A DNA stretch of 64,000 bases. It comes from Adenophora triphylla var. japonica. Its lineage: Eukaryota > Streptophyta > Magnoliopsida > Asterales > Campanulaceae. Positions 11,940-21,819 of the stretch are shown here, piece by piece. Below the pieces are notes generated by a model. It did not search any database and had not been told where the DNA came from. It was given only the letters and a program-made list of their open reading frames with translations. Position numbers and translations under genes: made by a program. The DNA lies in the NCBI GenBank assembly GCA_022495995.1, contig JAFEMH010002576.1:248001-312000 (forward strand), read 5' to 3'. Every line of letters starts with the position of its first letter. Position 1 is the stretch's first letter.

Positions 11940-12268
11940 AAGGGGAGGGAGGGACATGGTGGCTCAGTAACTTGAATAATACCTTCAAGCATTTGAGAAA
12001 CCTTTTGATCTCATATACGGGTCTTCTTGTATACACCAAATCCTATTTTTCACAAACATTTCCAGTTTCCGTCTCTCAGTTAGCGCCTCCATATCATTAT
12101 AAACAAACTCATCCAGTTTCCCTTGCTGAAAGCAGTCCTAAACCCAATCCCTCAAAATTGCTTTCTCTTGATCACCACTAGTCTCCAAGTGCTGCACACT
12201 TCTTCGACATGAAATGATTCAAGTAACAGCAATCCAAAGCTATACACATCCACCTTTACCTTTACAGT
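11940..12268 (-). pseudogene. Broken 3' end of a G-type lectin receptor kinase
   Basis: Read on the minus strand from 12268, the sequence gives VKVDVYSFGLLLLE, then a drifted stretch, then IWCIQEDPYMR, SQMLEGIIQV and PPCPS. These match the C-terminal kinase lobe of the intact neighbour (VKVDVYSFGVLLLE, IWCVQENPLLRP, TQMLEGVIEV, PSCPSPF). Frameshifts and stops interrupt it. It lies tail-to-tail with the intact gene about 335 bp away. Its upstream part is cut off exactly where a CACTA-like end begins. Confidence 0.85.
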
Positions 12269-12903
12269 CACTAGTAGAAATCAGTCTTTAGGTTAGGTGA
12301 CAAAGAAAAATGGTTACCTAAGTCATCCTCTTGGTCATTAGTAAATTAAGGTGACAAATTTTGGTCGCCAGAGAATTGTTACGTAAAGCCTGATGCCTTA
12401 GGTTTTTGGTCACCAATTTTAAGGATGGTCACCTAAGATATCTAAGGTGACCAATTCTGAGTGACCAATTGGATGGTCACCTAAGGTATCTAAGGTGACC
12501 AATTTTGACTGACCAATTATTTGTCGACAAAGATTATTGACAACAAATGTTGCTTGGCCACTTCAACCTTAGGTGACTACTTTAGGGTGTCCATTTGGCA
12601 ACCACTAATTTGGTCACTTAAATATTATTTTTTAGGTAACCAAATATTAGTTGGTCACCTAAAAATATTTTAAGAGACTAAGATGTAGTCACTTCAAGTA
12701 TATATAAGGTGTAATTTCGTCGCTATAATTAAATTAATTTTTTTAGCGACAGTTTGGCGACGTAAATTTACGTCGGTAATGTGTAATTCCGTTGCTATAA
12801 TTAAATTAAATTTTTCAATATCAAATTATCGAGTGCTTTATCGACGGACATTTCCGTCGCTAAATTGGCATTTTATATTAAATATTATATATATATATAT
12901 ATA
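12269..12903 (+). mobile_element. CACTA-type element, left end and subterminal repeats
   Basis: It begins CACTAGTAGAAA at 12269, the typical terminus of plant CACTA (En/Spm) transposons. The next 600 bp carry many short repeats on the theme GGTCACCTAAG and TTTCCGTCGCTAAATT in both orientations, as expected of CACTA subterminal arrays. No transposase and no right terminus are visible, and a Helitron end interrupts it at 12904. Confidence 0.75.
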
Positions 12904-13073
12904 CTAGTAAAAGCCCGTGTCCAAAGACACGTGTTTTTTTTTTAAAAGGGCAAAATGGGAAAGGGACAACTTAGTGAGGGCAAAATGGAAAATTTGACAC
13001 TTGAAACTGTTCATTATATTGTAGCAAGGACCGGTCTTATTTATACTATAGTATATATATATATATATATATA

Positions 13074-13360
13074 CTCCCTCCGTCCCAGCCGAGTGTACAC
13101 TTATTTCTCTTTTGGTCCGTCCCAACCGAGTGTGAACTGCTTAAAATGGAAGGGAATCTTCACTATTTACCCCACTCATTCTCTCTCCTATTTTACTTTT
13201 ACACTCACAACATTCTCTCTCATAACTATTACTTCCACTCATTCTCTCTCCTATTTTACTTTTACACTCACAACATTCTCTCTCCACTTTTTCTCTCAAT
13301 TACTTTTCCTTAATCGGTGTGCCCAACATTTTGGTTCACACTAGGCTGGGACGGAGGGAG
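13074..13360. mobile_element. Stowaway-type MITE
   Basis: Terminal inverted repeats CTCCCTCCGTCCCAGCC and GGCTGGGACGGAGGGAG are flanked by TA on both sides. At the left end the GTCCCA word plus CCGAGTGT is repeated about 37 bp inward. The centre holds a tandem duplication of about 55-60 bp. Confidence 0.95.
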
Positions 13361-13414
13361 TATATATATATATATATATAAAATGTATATTAATATATTT
13401 AAAAAAAAATATAT

Positions 13415-13625
13415 ATATATATTTATTCTCAAATCAGTCCCTTAACTTTTTTTATTCTCAAATCAAATCAGTCCCTTAGCTTTTTTATTCTCAAATCAGT
13501 CCCTTAACTTTTTAATTCTCAAATCAGTCCCTTAACTTTTTTTATTCTCAAATCAGTCACTTAACTTTTTTTATTCATAAATCAGTCTCTTAACAATTTT
13601 TTATTCTCAAACTAGTTTTTCATAT
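13415..13625. repeat. Tandem repeat, unit about 29-30 bp, about 7 copies
   Basis: The unit ATTCTCAAATCAGTCCCTTA followed by ACTTTTTT recurs with length changes mainly in the T tract. It is non-coding. Confidence 0.9.
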
Positions 13626-15030
13626 TTCAAGTTACACACCACCCTTCACCACCACCATCCATCCACCAATACCACCGTCACCATCTTCAAAAAATGAAAA
13701 ACTTGATAAATTAAGTTTCTACAAAACAAAAATCAACAATGGGGCGAAATCAAAACTGAGAGTGAGACGGAGTGTGTGGAGAGATTGAAGAAATCAAAAC
13801 GAAATCAAAACAGAGATTGAAGAAACACCGTTGCCGTCGCCTGAGACGATGACAGAGAGACGGAGTTTGCGGAGAGAGAGAAGGAGACGGAGATGACCCA
13901 GATCTGTGGCGAGACGGCATTCGGGAGGGCGTGAGGGTAGGTGGAGAAGCGGCACAGTCGAGAAAGTGGCGATGGGATGGAGCCACCATTGCCCTCGCCG
14001 TCGCCGGAGACGATGAAGGGTAGTGGGTAGGGTGCTGGAAGAGTAAAGAGAGAGAAGAGGCAGAGAGATAGATGAGAGGGAGGCAGAGAGATGATATAAG
14101 TGGGTAGGCATTTGGGAGTTTTCAAAGAGAAGGGGAGAAGACAGAATGAAGAAAGAGAAATAGAGAGAGAGAGAGGGAGAGAGAGAGAGAGAGAGGGTTT
14201 GGTTGATTTAAGTCCATTGATTTTAATCAAATATCATATATTTAATGGCCAAGATTGTTTTTACTCATAATCTTTGTGAACATTTTTTGTTCCAATCATC
14301 CAATGCCACCTCATATGATTTCTATATAAACTACTCCATAATATCTAGAATAAATAATAATATCTAATATTAATTATTGACAAATAATTTTATTATCATT
14401 ATTGATAATTATAATAATTAAATATTATAATTATAATACTTATTAATAATAAGAATAGTTGAATATTACAATAATTAAAAATATAAAATAATATTATCTA
14501 ATAATAATATATCATAATAATAATATTAGTAAAAATAATTATTAATATCAAAAATAATTAAAAATATAAAATAATATTATCTAATAATAATAATTAAATA
14601 ATAAATAATAATATATCATAATGATAATATGCATGTTTTCTTGATGATTATAATAATTAGTTAAAATAATAAACAACAATAATAATAATTTGTCTTTCAA
14701 AAGAAACAAAAGTATATAAAGGAAAAAAGGGACGGTACCCTTAAATTTTATTAATTAAAATAAAATTACAAAGAGGTGGACAATCAAAACCTTACCATTT
14801 TAATTTTTTAAAAGTTTTTGAATAAAAAAGTTAACTTTTTAACAGTTTTTTGAAAAAACAGTTAACTTTTTAATAGTTTATGTTAAGTTCTATACTGAAT
14901 ATTAACTTTTTTTTTCAACTTTTTTTTTTTTTTGATAAAGAAGACTATTTTAGACTTTTGTTTACTACATACATTTTTTGCAAAAAAATGTAGTATAAAA
15001 AAAGTTATGAATTTTGAAAGAAATAAAACT
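13626..15030. other. GA/CT-rich then AT-rich DNA, no gene
   Basis: 13730-14200 is purine-rich on the plus strand, so overlapping Ser/Leu/Pro-rich frames appear on the minus strand; they look like composition artefacts. 14230-15030 is dominated by AAT/ATA runs and is likely intergenic or Helitron interior. Confidence 0.55.
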
Positions 15031-15186
15031 TATAGGATTACAATGAGGAGGTAATTTCCTAGAAGGAGAAGGTTTCTAATCTAATACAAAGATTGTGATT
15101 CATAATCTAATACAAGGATTGTGTTTCCTAAATTATATATTACAAGATATACTTGAATATAATATAATGATATTATATTTCTAATA
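15031..15186 (-). mobile_element. Truncated second LTR of the small LTR element
   Basis: These 156 bp match the right half of the LTR at 15996-16256 (shared GGATTACAATGAGGAGGTAA, TCTAATACAAAGATTGTG and an end in TTCTAATA). The part expected before 15031 is missing. At its right edge GCCCCCGCAAG is, on the minus strand, a purine-rich PPT-like tract next to the LTR. Confidence 0.8.
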
Positions 15187-15983
15187 TGCCCCCGCAAGAT
15201 GGACGGTCATTGGATAAGTCCAATCTTGGAGAGTGATGAGATGAACCGGGTTTGATGAAGCGGTTGAAGATGGATGTGTTCCCGGACATGTGTGGTGTCG
15301 GTTGGTGCATGACTACGTCGGAGACGGTGGGGTTGTGGAGAGGGGTTTTCAATTTTACCGAGGGGGTTTTGAAGTAGGGAGAATTGGTTTCGGCTAGGCC
15401 GAGGGGGTTTTGAATAAAGAGAAAATTTAGGGTTTCGATCAAAAGGTTTTTTTTTTTTGAGCCGAGGGGGTTGGATTACAAAAAGGTTTAGGATTTCGGT
15501 TAAAAGGGGTTTTGAGCCGAGGGGGTTGAATAACAAGAAAAAAAATTTGGGTTTCGGTTAAAGGTGTTTTTGAGCCGAGGGGATTGAATAACAAAAAAAA
15601 TTTGGGTTTCGGCCAAAAAGGGTTTTTGAGCCGAGGGGGTTGAATAACAAGAAAATTTTTTTTTGGGTTTCGGCCAAAAAGGGGTTTTGAGCCGAGGGGG
15701 TTGAATAACAAGAAAATTTTTTTGGGTTTCGGCCAAAAGGGATTTTGAGCCGAGGGGGTTGAATAATAGAAAAAAAAATTAGGTTTCGGTCAAAGGGGTT
15801 TTGAGCCGAGGGGGTTTGAAATATAGGGTTTCAGCCAAAAAGGGTTTTGAGCCGAGGGGGTTTGAAGGAGGAGGGTGGGGTTTTAATGGTGGTTGGTGGC
15901 GGAAGCAAGGTGGTGAGATGGTGTGGCGGCTTTAGGGTTTTGCCGCTAGGTTTTGGTGGAGAAGTCCTTCTATGGATCTTAAT
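15187..15983 (-). mobile_element. Internal region of a TRIM/LARD-like LTR element
   Basis: About 800 bp between the two LTRs with no gag or pol coding, so the element is non-autonomous. Most of it is a nine-copy minisatellite. Short proline- and lysine-rich frames on the minus strand are translations of that repeat. Confidence 0.75.
15399..15865. repeat. Minisatellite with a unit of about 46-61 bp, 9 copies
   Basis: The word GAGCCGAGGGGGTTGAATAA starts at about 15459, 15514, 15572, 15628, 15689, 15747, 15803 and 15849, with an earlier variant at 15399. Between copies lies GGGTTTCGGCCAAAAAGG plus an A-tract of variable length. Copies in the middle are the most alike. Confidence 0.92.
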
Positions 15984-15995
15984 GCTCTGATACCA
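15984..15995 (-). promoter_or_regulatory. tRNA-iMet primer binding site
   Basis: On the minus strand the sequence is TGGTATCAGAGC, complementary to the 3' end of initiator tRNA-Met, immediately adjoining the LTR at 15996. It sets the element's orientation as minus. Confidence 0.9.
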
Positions 15996-16256
15996 TATTA
16001 GAATAAGGGAGAGAGACGAAGTCAATCATACATGGAAGAGAAGAATTGTATTGAAAGACTCAATTGATTATGATGCTAGAGATACATATTTATAGGATTA
16101 CAATGAGGAGGTAATTTCCTAGAAGGAGAAGGTTTCTTATCTAATACAAAGATTGTGTTTCCTAATCTAATACAAGGATTGTGTTTCCTAAATTATATAT
16201 TACAATATATACTTGTATATAATATAATATAATGATATTATATTATATTCCTAATA
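15996..16256 (-). mobile_element. LTR (5' in element orientation), 261 bp, TA...TA ends
   Basis: It begins TATTAGAA and ends TTCCTAATA, so its short inverted ends read TATTAG/CTAATA rather than TG...CA. The primer binding site abuts it with no spacer. The right half is repeated at 15031-15186. Confidence 0.82.
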
Positions 16257-16830
16257 TACAGTAAGGCATTTCACAAAGATGACGAAAAAGATAGGATTAG
16301 AAGTAGATCGTAAAGCTATTAAATATTAGTACGTCCTTGCAAAAATGCAAGAAAAGGGTCTTGAATCAACTGCAAAAGCAAAGCTATTGGTGAGAAAAAG
16401 ATGGCTTTTCTCGGATGATATGCAAAAATTTGTCGCCAAAGACCATCATCCGGAAGAATTGAAATCTTAGATCAAAACACTATGTCTAGGTCTGACCCGC
16501 CAAACAAGAATTCTTGAATAACGAACAACCCGTTACGAGATCGACAACCGCGAAGTACTGGATTCTCTTTTAGATAGGCTCTGAAAGCCGAAGAAAGGCT
16601 GGTATATTATTAAATTCTCTCAACTCGACAGAACCCTTTTCTGGAGGTCCAGTGCCAAAGTTACTGAATGGGTGTTTTTGGCGATTTTAAATTAGCTAGA
16701 TTCATATCTGAAAAATGCTGATGCAACTTCGTCCCTCCCGAATCAGCTAAATTGATATATGAAAGAGGTTGGCAATAAGGTCTTTCCAAATTGACTATTT
16801 GTTCCTTTGTTAAAGGAGTTCCAAAAATGT
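16257..16830 (+). pseudogene. Decayed coding-like remnant of unknown origin
   Basis: In one plus frame starting near 16279 there are stretches such as MTKKIGLEVDRKAIKY and KAKLLVRKRWLFSDDMQKF separated by stops. The composition looks more coding than its surroundings. I do not recognise the family, and it may be an old organelle or retrogene fragment. Confidence 0.3.
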
Positions 16831-16915
16831 CTAAAGCACTAAGACCTTAGATAGATAGAAATGTGTATAAGGGGTTTTTAACTGAACATGAAATGTTGGT
16901 TGATTTCACAAATAC
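16831..16915 (+). pseudogene. Rearranged fragment of the PPR gene 5' end
   Basis: TCTAAAGCACTAAGACCTT (16835-16853) and, after it, GGGGTTTTTAACTGAACATG with the following 20 bases (about 16873-16915) match parts of the PPR gene start. In the gene these two pieces occur in the opposite order (17640 and 17546). Confidence 0.75.
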
Positions 16916-17296
16916 AATCTTTCTCTCTCTTTCGATTCGCAATTTTCGCCATCCACTTCTATGAGAAACACGAACTCTACCACCTAAGAAAATTTTACTT
17001 CTTCGTCGTCGAATAGGATACCTGTCTTGGAAAATGTCACATGCTTTGTAGTTGTTCTTGATAGAGTTCTCTGCTGCGCAATTCGTGGTGGTAATTTGCC
17101 ACTTGGGAGTGAGTGAGATTTGCTTAGGCTAAAATCTGATGGTTGTAGACAATAGTTAGGATCAACAGGCTGAAATTCAATGAAAATTTATGCTCCAAAC
17201 CTACTTCTACAGCAAAAATCAATATTGTGACCTACCGTTTGACCATATTGGTTTAATAATAATTTATTAAATGTTAAGAACTACAAACACAAGCAA
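16916..17296. other. No gene seen
   Basis: Sequence between the PPR fragment and the tRNA. No sustained frame or motif is recognised. Confidence 0.5.
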
Positions 17297-17368
17297 GTCA
17301 TTGTAGTATAGTGGTAAGTATTCCCGCCTGTCACGCGGGTGACCCGGGTTCGATCCCCGGCAACGGCG
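17297..17368 (+). tRNA. tRNA-Asp (anticodon GTC)
   Basis: A 72-bp cloverleaf. The D arm contains GTAGTATAGTGGTAAG, the anticodon stem is CCCGC/GCGGG with loop CTGTCAC (anticodon 17330-17332), and the T arm is CCGGGTTCGATCCCCGG. The acceptor stem pairs GTCATTG with CAACGGC and has one A-C mismatch at pair 4-69. A Pol III-type T run follows at about 17374. CCA is not encoded, as normal for nuclear genes. Confidence 0.95.
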
Positions 17369-17561
17369 CTATATTTTTTTGCAACCTTTTTCCCACAAAC
17401 CTATTCTATCTATCTATGCCTTTCATTTTCTTCCCAAGTACTTATATGTCATTTCTTAAGAAAACATGAAATCAAGATCTTCTAAGGTTTTTAACTGTTG
17501 TCCAACAGCAATTGACAAAACAATACACAAGCAATTGGCAATAAGGGGTTTTTAACTGAAC

Positions 17562-19211
17562 ATGAAATGTTGGTTGATTTCACAAACCAGCAACTTGTCT
17601 TCATCCAATTTTGCCTCATTGTTGCAGAAATGCACAAAGTCTAAAGCACTAAGACCTTCAAAGCAGGCCCATGCTTTACTATTGGCTTCTGGTATTGACA
17701 TTTACTCTTTCTCTCTAAATTCAAAGCTTGTGGGTGCTTACGCAAGTTCTGGTGATCTAATTTCTGCTAAGTTAGTCTTTCAAAGAACTCAAAACCCAAA
17801 TGTTTTTGCATTTAATTGGATGATTTCAGCTCTTGCATTTCATGGGTACTATGAACAAGCAATTGGGTACTTTTCTTTATCTCGTGAATTGAGAAATGTT
17901 GTTCCTAATAGTTATACTTTCTCGTTTGTGTTGAAAGCTTGTATTGGTTTAATGGATTTGAAAATGGGTAAGGAAGTTCATTGTGTAATAAAGAAAGTGG
18001 GTTTTGATTTGGATGTGATGTTGGGCAATGCTTTGATTGATATGTACTGTAAATGTGGCAGTATATGGTACGCCCACAAGGTGTTTGATAGAATGACTAA
18101 CTCAGATGTTGTTACTTGGACATCGATGATTTCTGGGTACTCGAGTATTGGAGAGCTTCATGCGTCGAGTGAATTATTTGAGAGGATGAGATTGACAGGA
18201 TTGGAACCCAACGAATTTACGTGGAACGCGTTGATTGCTGGGTATGCTAAGAGTGGAGATTATGATGGAGCTTTTATGCTATTCTCGAGGATGAGCAGAG
18301 AAGGGATGGTTCCAGATTTGGTTGCTTGGAATGCAATGGTTTCTGGGTTTGTTCAAAGCCAACAATGCGTTGAAGCTGTGGAGTTGTTTAGGGACATGTT
18401 GGTTGCGGGAATTAAGCCCAATCATGTTACTGTCACGGGGCTGCTCCCAGCGTGTGGGTTGATGGGTTCAATCCACAGAGGGAGAGAAATTCATGGGCTA
18501 ATCTATAGAATGGATCTTCATATCAATGTTTTCGTTGCCAGTGCTCTTATTGATATGTACTCCAAATGTGGATATGTTAAAGGTGCTTGGAACGTCTTTG
18601 AGAACATCCCCGTAAAGAATGTGGCTTCATGGAATGCGATGATCGGATGCTATGGAAAACAAGGTTTGTTCAATGCTGCAATCCAGATTTTCGAGAGGAT
18701 GCAAGATGAAAGAGTGCAGGCCAATCAAGTCACTTTGACTTGTGTTCTGTCTTCTTGCAGCCATGGTGGCTTGGTTGAGGAGGGCATGATGATATTTAGG
18801 TCTATGAAAGAAAAGTATGGGGTTGAGGTCTGTGATGAACATTATGCTTGTGTTGTTGATCTTATTTGTCGACATGGAAGGATAGAATCAGCTTACGAAT
18901 TGGTGAAGGAAATGCATGTGCAAGTTACAGATTCAATCATAGGGTCCTTCCTTAATGGGTGTGTAATTTACAAGAGAAGATATCTGGCTAAACAGTTGAC
19001 TGACGATATTTTGAGGATGAAGTTGAAGAGACCAGGGGCTATTGTTACTCTATCAAATATTTATGCAGCCGAGGGAGAGTGGGAAGAGGCTGAGAGCTTG
19101 AGAAAGGTGATGAAAGAGCAAGGTGTCCACAAAAACCCTGGTTTCAGTTGGGTTGAGAAATGGGAGGACTCTAACGAAGTTGTACATGAAAAAGGAATAA
19201 TCAGGGCGTAA
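17562..19211 (+). CDS. Pentatricopeptide repeat protein, PLS class with E-type tail
   Basis: A 549-codon intronless frame made of tandem 35-residue PPR units. Typical phrases are GNALIDMYCKCGSIWYAHKVF, DVVTWTSMISGYS, NEFTWNALIAGYAKSGDYDGA and SALIDMYSKCG, with alternating P, L and S spacing. The C-terminus (ALLSGC-like SFLNGCVIYKRRYLA, then LSNIYAAEGEWEEAESLRK and KNPGFSWVE) is the E/E+ extension, and no DYW deaminase follows. Such proteins are usually imported into mitochondria or plastids and bind organelle transcripts for C-to-U editing or processing. The resemblance is to the At5g59600-like group, but I cannot confirm orthology. The N-terminus (MKCWLISQTSNLSSSNF) could be a short transit peptide. 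Confidence 0.94.
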   Translation: MKCWLISQTSNLSSSNFASLLQKCTKSKALRPSKQAHALLLASGIDIYSFSLNSKLVGAYASSGDLISAKLVFQRTQNPNVFAFNWMISALAFHGYYEQAIGYFSLSRELRNVVPNSYTFSFVLKACIGLMDLKMGKEVHCVIKKVGFDLDVMLGNALIDMYCKCGSIWYAHKVFDRMTNSDVVTWTSMISGYSSIGELHASSELFERMRLTGLEPNEFTWNALIAGYAKSGDYDGAFMLFSRMSREGMVPDLVAWNAMVSGFVQSQQCVEAVELFRDMLVAGIKPNHVTVTGLLPACGLMGSIHRGREIHGLIYRMDLHINVFVASALIDMYSKCGYVKGAWNVFENIPVKNVASWNAMIGCYGKQGLFNAAIQIFERMQDERVQANQVTLTCVLSSCSHGGLVEEGMMIFRSMKEKYGVEVCDEHYACVVDLICRHGRIESAYELVKEMHVQVTDSIIGSFLNGCVIYKRRYLAKQLTDDILRMKLKRPGAIVTLSNIYAAEGEWEEAESLRKVMKEQGVHKNPGFSWVEKWEDSNEVVHEKGIIRA

Positions 19212-20286
19212 TCTAGACAGGGTATTATTGGGTGATAGGAATTGCTAGAATATTTTGCCAATGCATCTGATCAGGAACCCAAAGGGTATAAACTTTATTG
19301 GTTCTATTCACCAAAACAGCCATGGATTCGGGGGTATGATGCTTCAAGATTTTAGCAGGCCTGATCATAAGGCTTATTCCCCAATCCCCTTGCTTTTAAA
19401 CCATATTTTATCTGTGCAAGTTTATTAGGAGGCAGGGTCACACAAGAATGGCATGTTAGAGGCTTCTTGAATGCCCGAGTAGCATAAGATGCAATCTGAT
19501 GTACATGACTGCAGCTTTTACTCATGCTGGCCCTAATTGAGCCAGCAATTGTATACAACGTTACCCGCAAACCAAGCTTTCAGGATGTTGGTTCAGCTGA
19601 AGTTGCCCAGATACAAAATGTACACTCCACAAGTCCTTTGTCTACCAAAAATAGCATCAGAGGCAGACTTTTGGATAGCTGAAGCTTGCTATACCTGAAT
19701 CAAGAAATTCAATCATTTGTGGGTTAACCAAGATTTGGAGTTGGCTAAATACCAAATTACATCCTTCCTTGAGAATCATCTTGGTGGCAAACCCCCAAGT
19801 CAGGAGAGGTATTGGATTTTAATGGTCACCCAGAATGTAGGTTTAAAAGCTAGGTGTATCAAGTCGTGTACTGGACGTTTAGTTAACTGTTCTTGTGCAT
19901 AAGCATTCGAATTTCGTTTTGTACATCAACCTTTCAAGAATTTTTACAGGTAAGCTTGTTATATTTTCCGTCTGAATATGCTCTAGCCAGACTTTATGCA
20001 CAACACAGTTGGACATTTGGTTTTGAAGAATTGTTGTTTGACCAATTTTTGATAAAAAATTCCAAGCGATTTCATTTTATGTAAATGAAAATAAGTTGCA
20101 CACCTGAAATCTACATTTTGAGTAGATTAAAATGTTTTTTTTTTCCTTCTCAAAACTGATTTTGGGTAAATGAGAAATAAATGCTCGAAGTGTGCAATTT
20201 AATTTTGTAATTTGAAAAAGTAAATGATATGAAAAGAAAATTTGGATTCCAAGGGGCACCCAAATTATGTGAAAGGTTTGTTTGGT
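19212..20286. other. 3' flank of the PPR gene, no gene
   Basis: No supported coding. Short frames (60-75 codons) on both strands carry no motif. Confidence 0.5.
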
Positions 20287-20455
20287 CAAAATAAAAATCT
20301 AAAAATTGTTATCCATAAAATAACAAAATGATTTATCAATAGCAATTATTAAAATTTCATTAGAATGAATAGATTGATATTAAAGTTTGGTCAAAGTCGG
20401 CATCGATTGACTTGCTACTATTCAAAATGGGGAAGGTATTATGGAACGGAGGGAG
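20287..20455. mobile_element. Truncated Stowaway-type MITE
   Basis: The right end GGAACGGAGGGAG followed by TA is present. The body (AAAAATCTAAAAATTGTTAT, TCAATAGCAATTATTAAAAT) matches the right part of the complete copy at 30958-31222. The left end is missing. Confidence 0.85.
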
Positions 20456-20546
20456 TATGTTTTATTAAAATATTTTCACATTTGAGTTCTAAAAACTAAT
20501 TATGTTAGTCATTCGTTATAGTTTTGCTACAAAATAACTTAAATAC

Positions 20547-21739
20547 TGTTGGAAAAAAGTGTGTTTTGAAGGAAATAATGAGTTATTTTCTTAATTTGTT
20601 ATTTGTTAAAATGACAAATTGATTGTTGGATTGTGTTCTACTCCATGAGTACATTGAAATCATATATTCATTTGTTCAAAATGATTGAGAAATGAATGAG
20701 ATATGAAGGTTCAAAGTTAATGGGTTGGAATGGGTAAAATGTGGTTATCCCACATTGGAAAAAGATGAAAAAGTGGCTAAGTTTAAATACTACTACACTT
20801 TGGTAGGGAGTAAGATTGTGGTACATAGAGGCTCTTTCTCGTGCACAGGTGCGCAGGGGGGGTGCAAATCATGGACCGAAATAGGCTTCGGACTGCCGAA
20901 CTCATGTGCATGCGCGTTCTGCGGACACGAATGTAGCTCCGAAATAGTCAGTCCGTGCGAGCCCACTTTTTTTATATTTTTTTTCCAAACTTGACCCAAT
21001 GTCCCAATGTTTCTGGAGGTGAGGCGGGCGCCTGGACCTGGCTGAGGCGGGCGCCTCGACTCCAGAAGGTGCAGGCCATTGGCAAGACTCCGAGGCGGCC
21101 GCATGGAAGTCAGTAGAGGAGCTGGCCATAGAACCTCTTTGAGGCGGGCGCCTGGGCTCCAGTGGCTGTACGGGAAAAATGATTTTACCATGTTTTGTAA
21201 CAGCTCAAAAGACTGTTAATGAATGTGTAATTTCAACAGCCATATAACTGATCAAAGGGAGTTTATAAACCAAATAATTATGCAATTATGTTGAAATAAT
21301 TGTATTAATTAAGAAAATTAAAACATGGTTTAATTTTCTGTTATCTACTTGGATTATATAATGGCAAGAACACAACAAGAGAAACACACAGATTTTTCCA
21401 GAATTCCTCTCCTCTTCCTCTTGTTGCATATTGAACAAATATTTTCCTTGGCCTCCTTGCATTGCATTTGTGGTGATAAAGTTCAAGCATCAACTTCAGT
21501 TCGCCGGAGGTCCAATTGTGCAACCACCGTCCGGTTACTCCGTTTCATCCTGGGAGACAAGCGTTCCGTAACAACTCAAGCACAACGTGGTGAGGGGGCG
21601 TAATTTGTCTTAAGGAGAGTGTGACTTCACACGACTCGGAATTCCTTCGACAAATCTATTCTTTCTCTTGTATTTTCTGTTTATGTTTTAATTAGTTTTA
21701 TATAATTCCAGCAGAGATTTTGTAATAGTTATTCCAACA
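20547..21739 (+). mobile_element. Copia element 5' LTR
   Basis: It starts TGTTGGAA and ends TTCCAACA, a perfect 8-bp inverted terminus, and is repeated at 26431-27713 with about 90 bp less here. A TATA-like TATATAA at 21355-21361 suggests the transcription start near 21385-21390. It contains a GC palindrome array at 21021-21158 and the word TAATTTGTCTTAAG at 21601-21614. Confidence 0.95.
21021..21158. repeat. 23-bp palindromic repeat array in the 5' LTR (4 copies)
   Basis: Copies of GAGGCGGGCGCCT(C/G), a near-perfect palindrome, occur at 21021, 21044, about 21091 (variant GAGGCGGCCGCAT) and 21141. The 3' LTR has eight copies. Confidence 0.9.
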
Positions 21740-21741
21740 AT

Positions 21742-21755
21742 CTTAAGACAAATTA
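21742..21755 (+). promoter_or_regulatory. Candidate self-complementary primer site of the copia element
   Basis: CTTAAGACAAATTA lies two bases after the LTR end, where a primer binding site belongs. It is not complementary to a tRNA 3' end (no leading TGG). It is the exact reverse complement of 14 bases within the LTR at 21601-21614. The role is inferred. Confidence 0.5.
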
Positions 21756-21819
21756 TTGTCTCTTCGTTGGAAGGAAAACTATTTAAAACAGTGAACTAAA
21801 CTTGTTTGTTTTGTTTCAG

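Larger units (their letters stand above)
12904..14330 (-). mobile_element. Helitron 3' end on the minus strand (5' end not found)
   Basis: CTAG at 12904-12907, preceded by A, is followed by a hairpin that reads CGTGTC-TTTG-GACACG on the minus strand. This is a Helitron 3' terminus pointing left. No TC-type 5' end could be recognised to the right, so the extent is only estimated. Confidence 0.65.

Noticed and set aside
13750..14230. Three overlapping minus-strand ORFs of 79-141 codons
   Set aside because: Ser/Leu/Pro-rich products of a purine-rich plus strand, open in all three frames, with no domain.
14320..14335. TTTCTATATAAACT as the missing 5' end of the minus-strand Helitron at 12904
   Set aside because: It is in the wrong orientation for a minus-strand element and is not preceded by A.
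15207..15736. Repetitive PPRLKTPF-like ORFs on the minus strand
   Set aside because: Translation of a minisatellite whose units differ in length by non-multiples of three, so the frame is not maintained.
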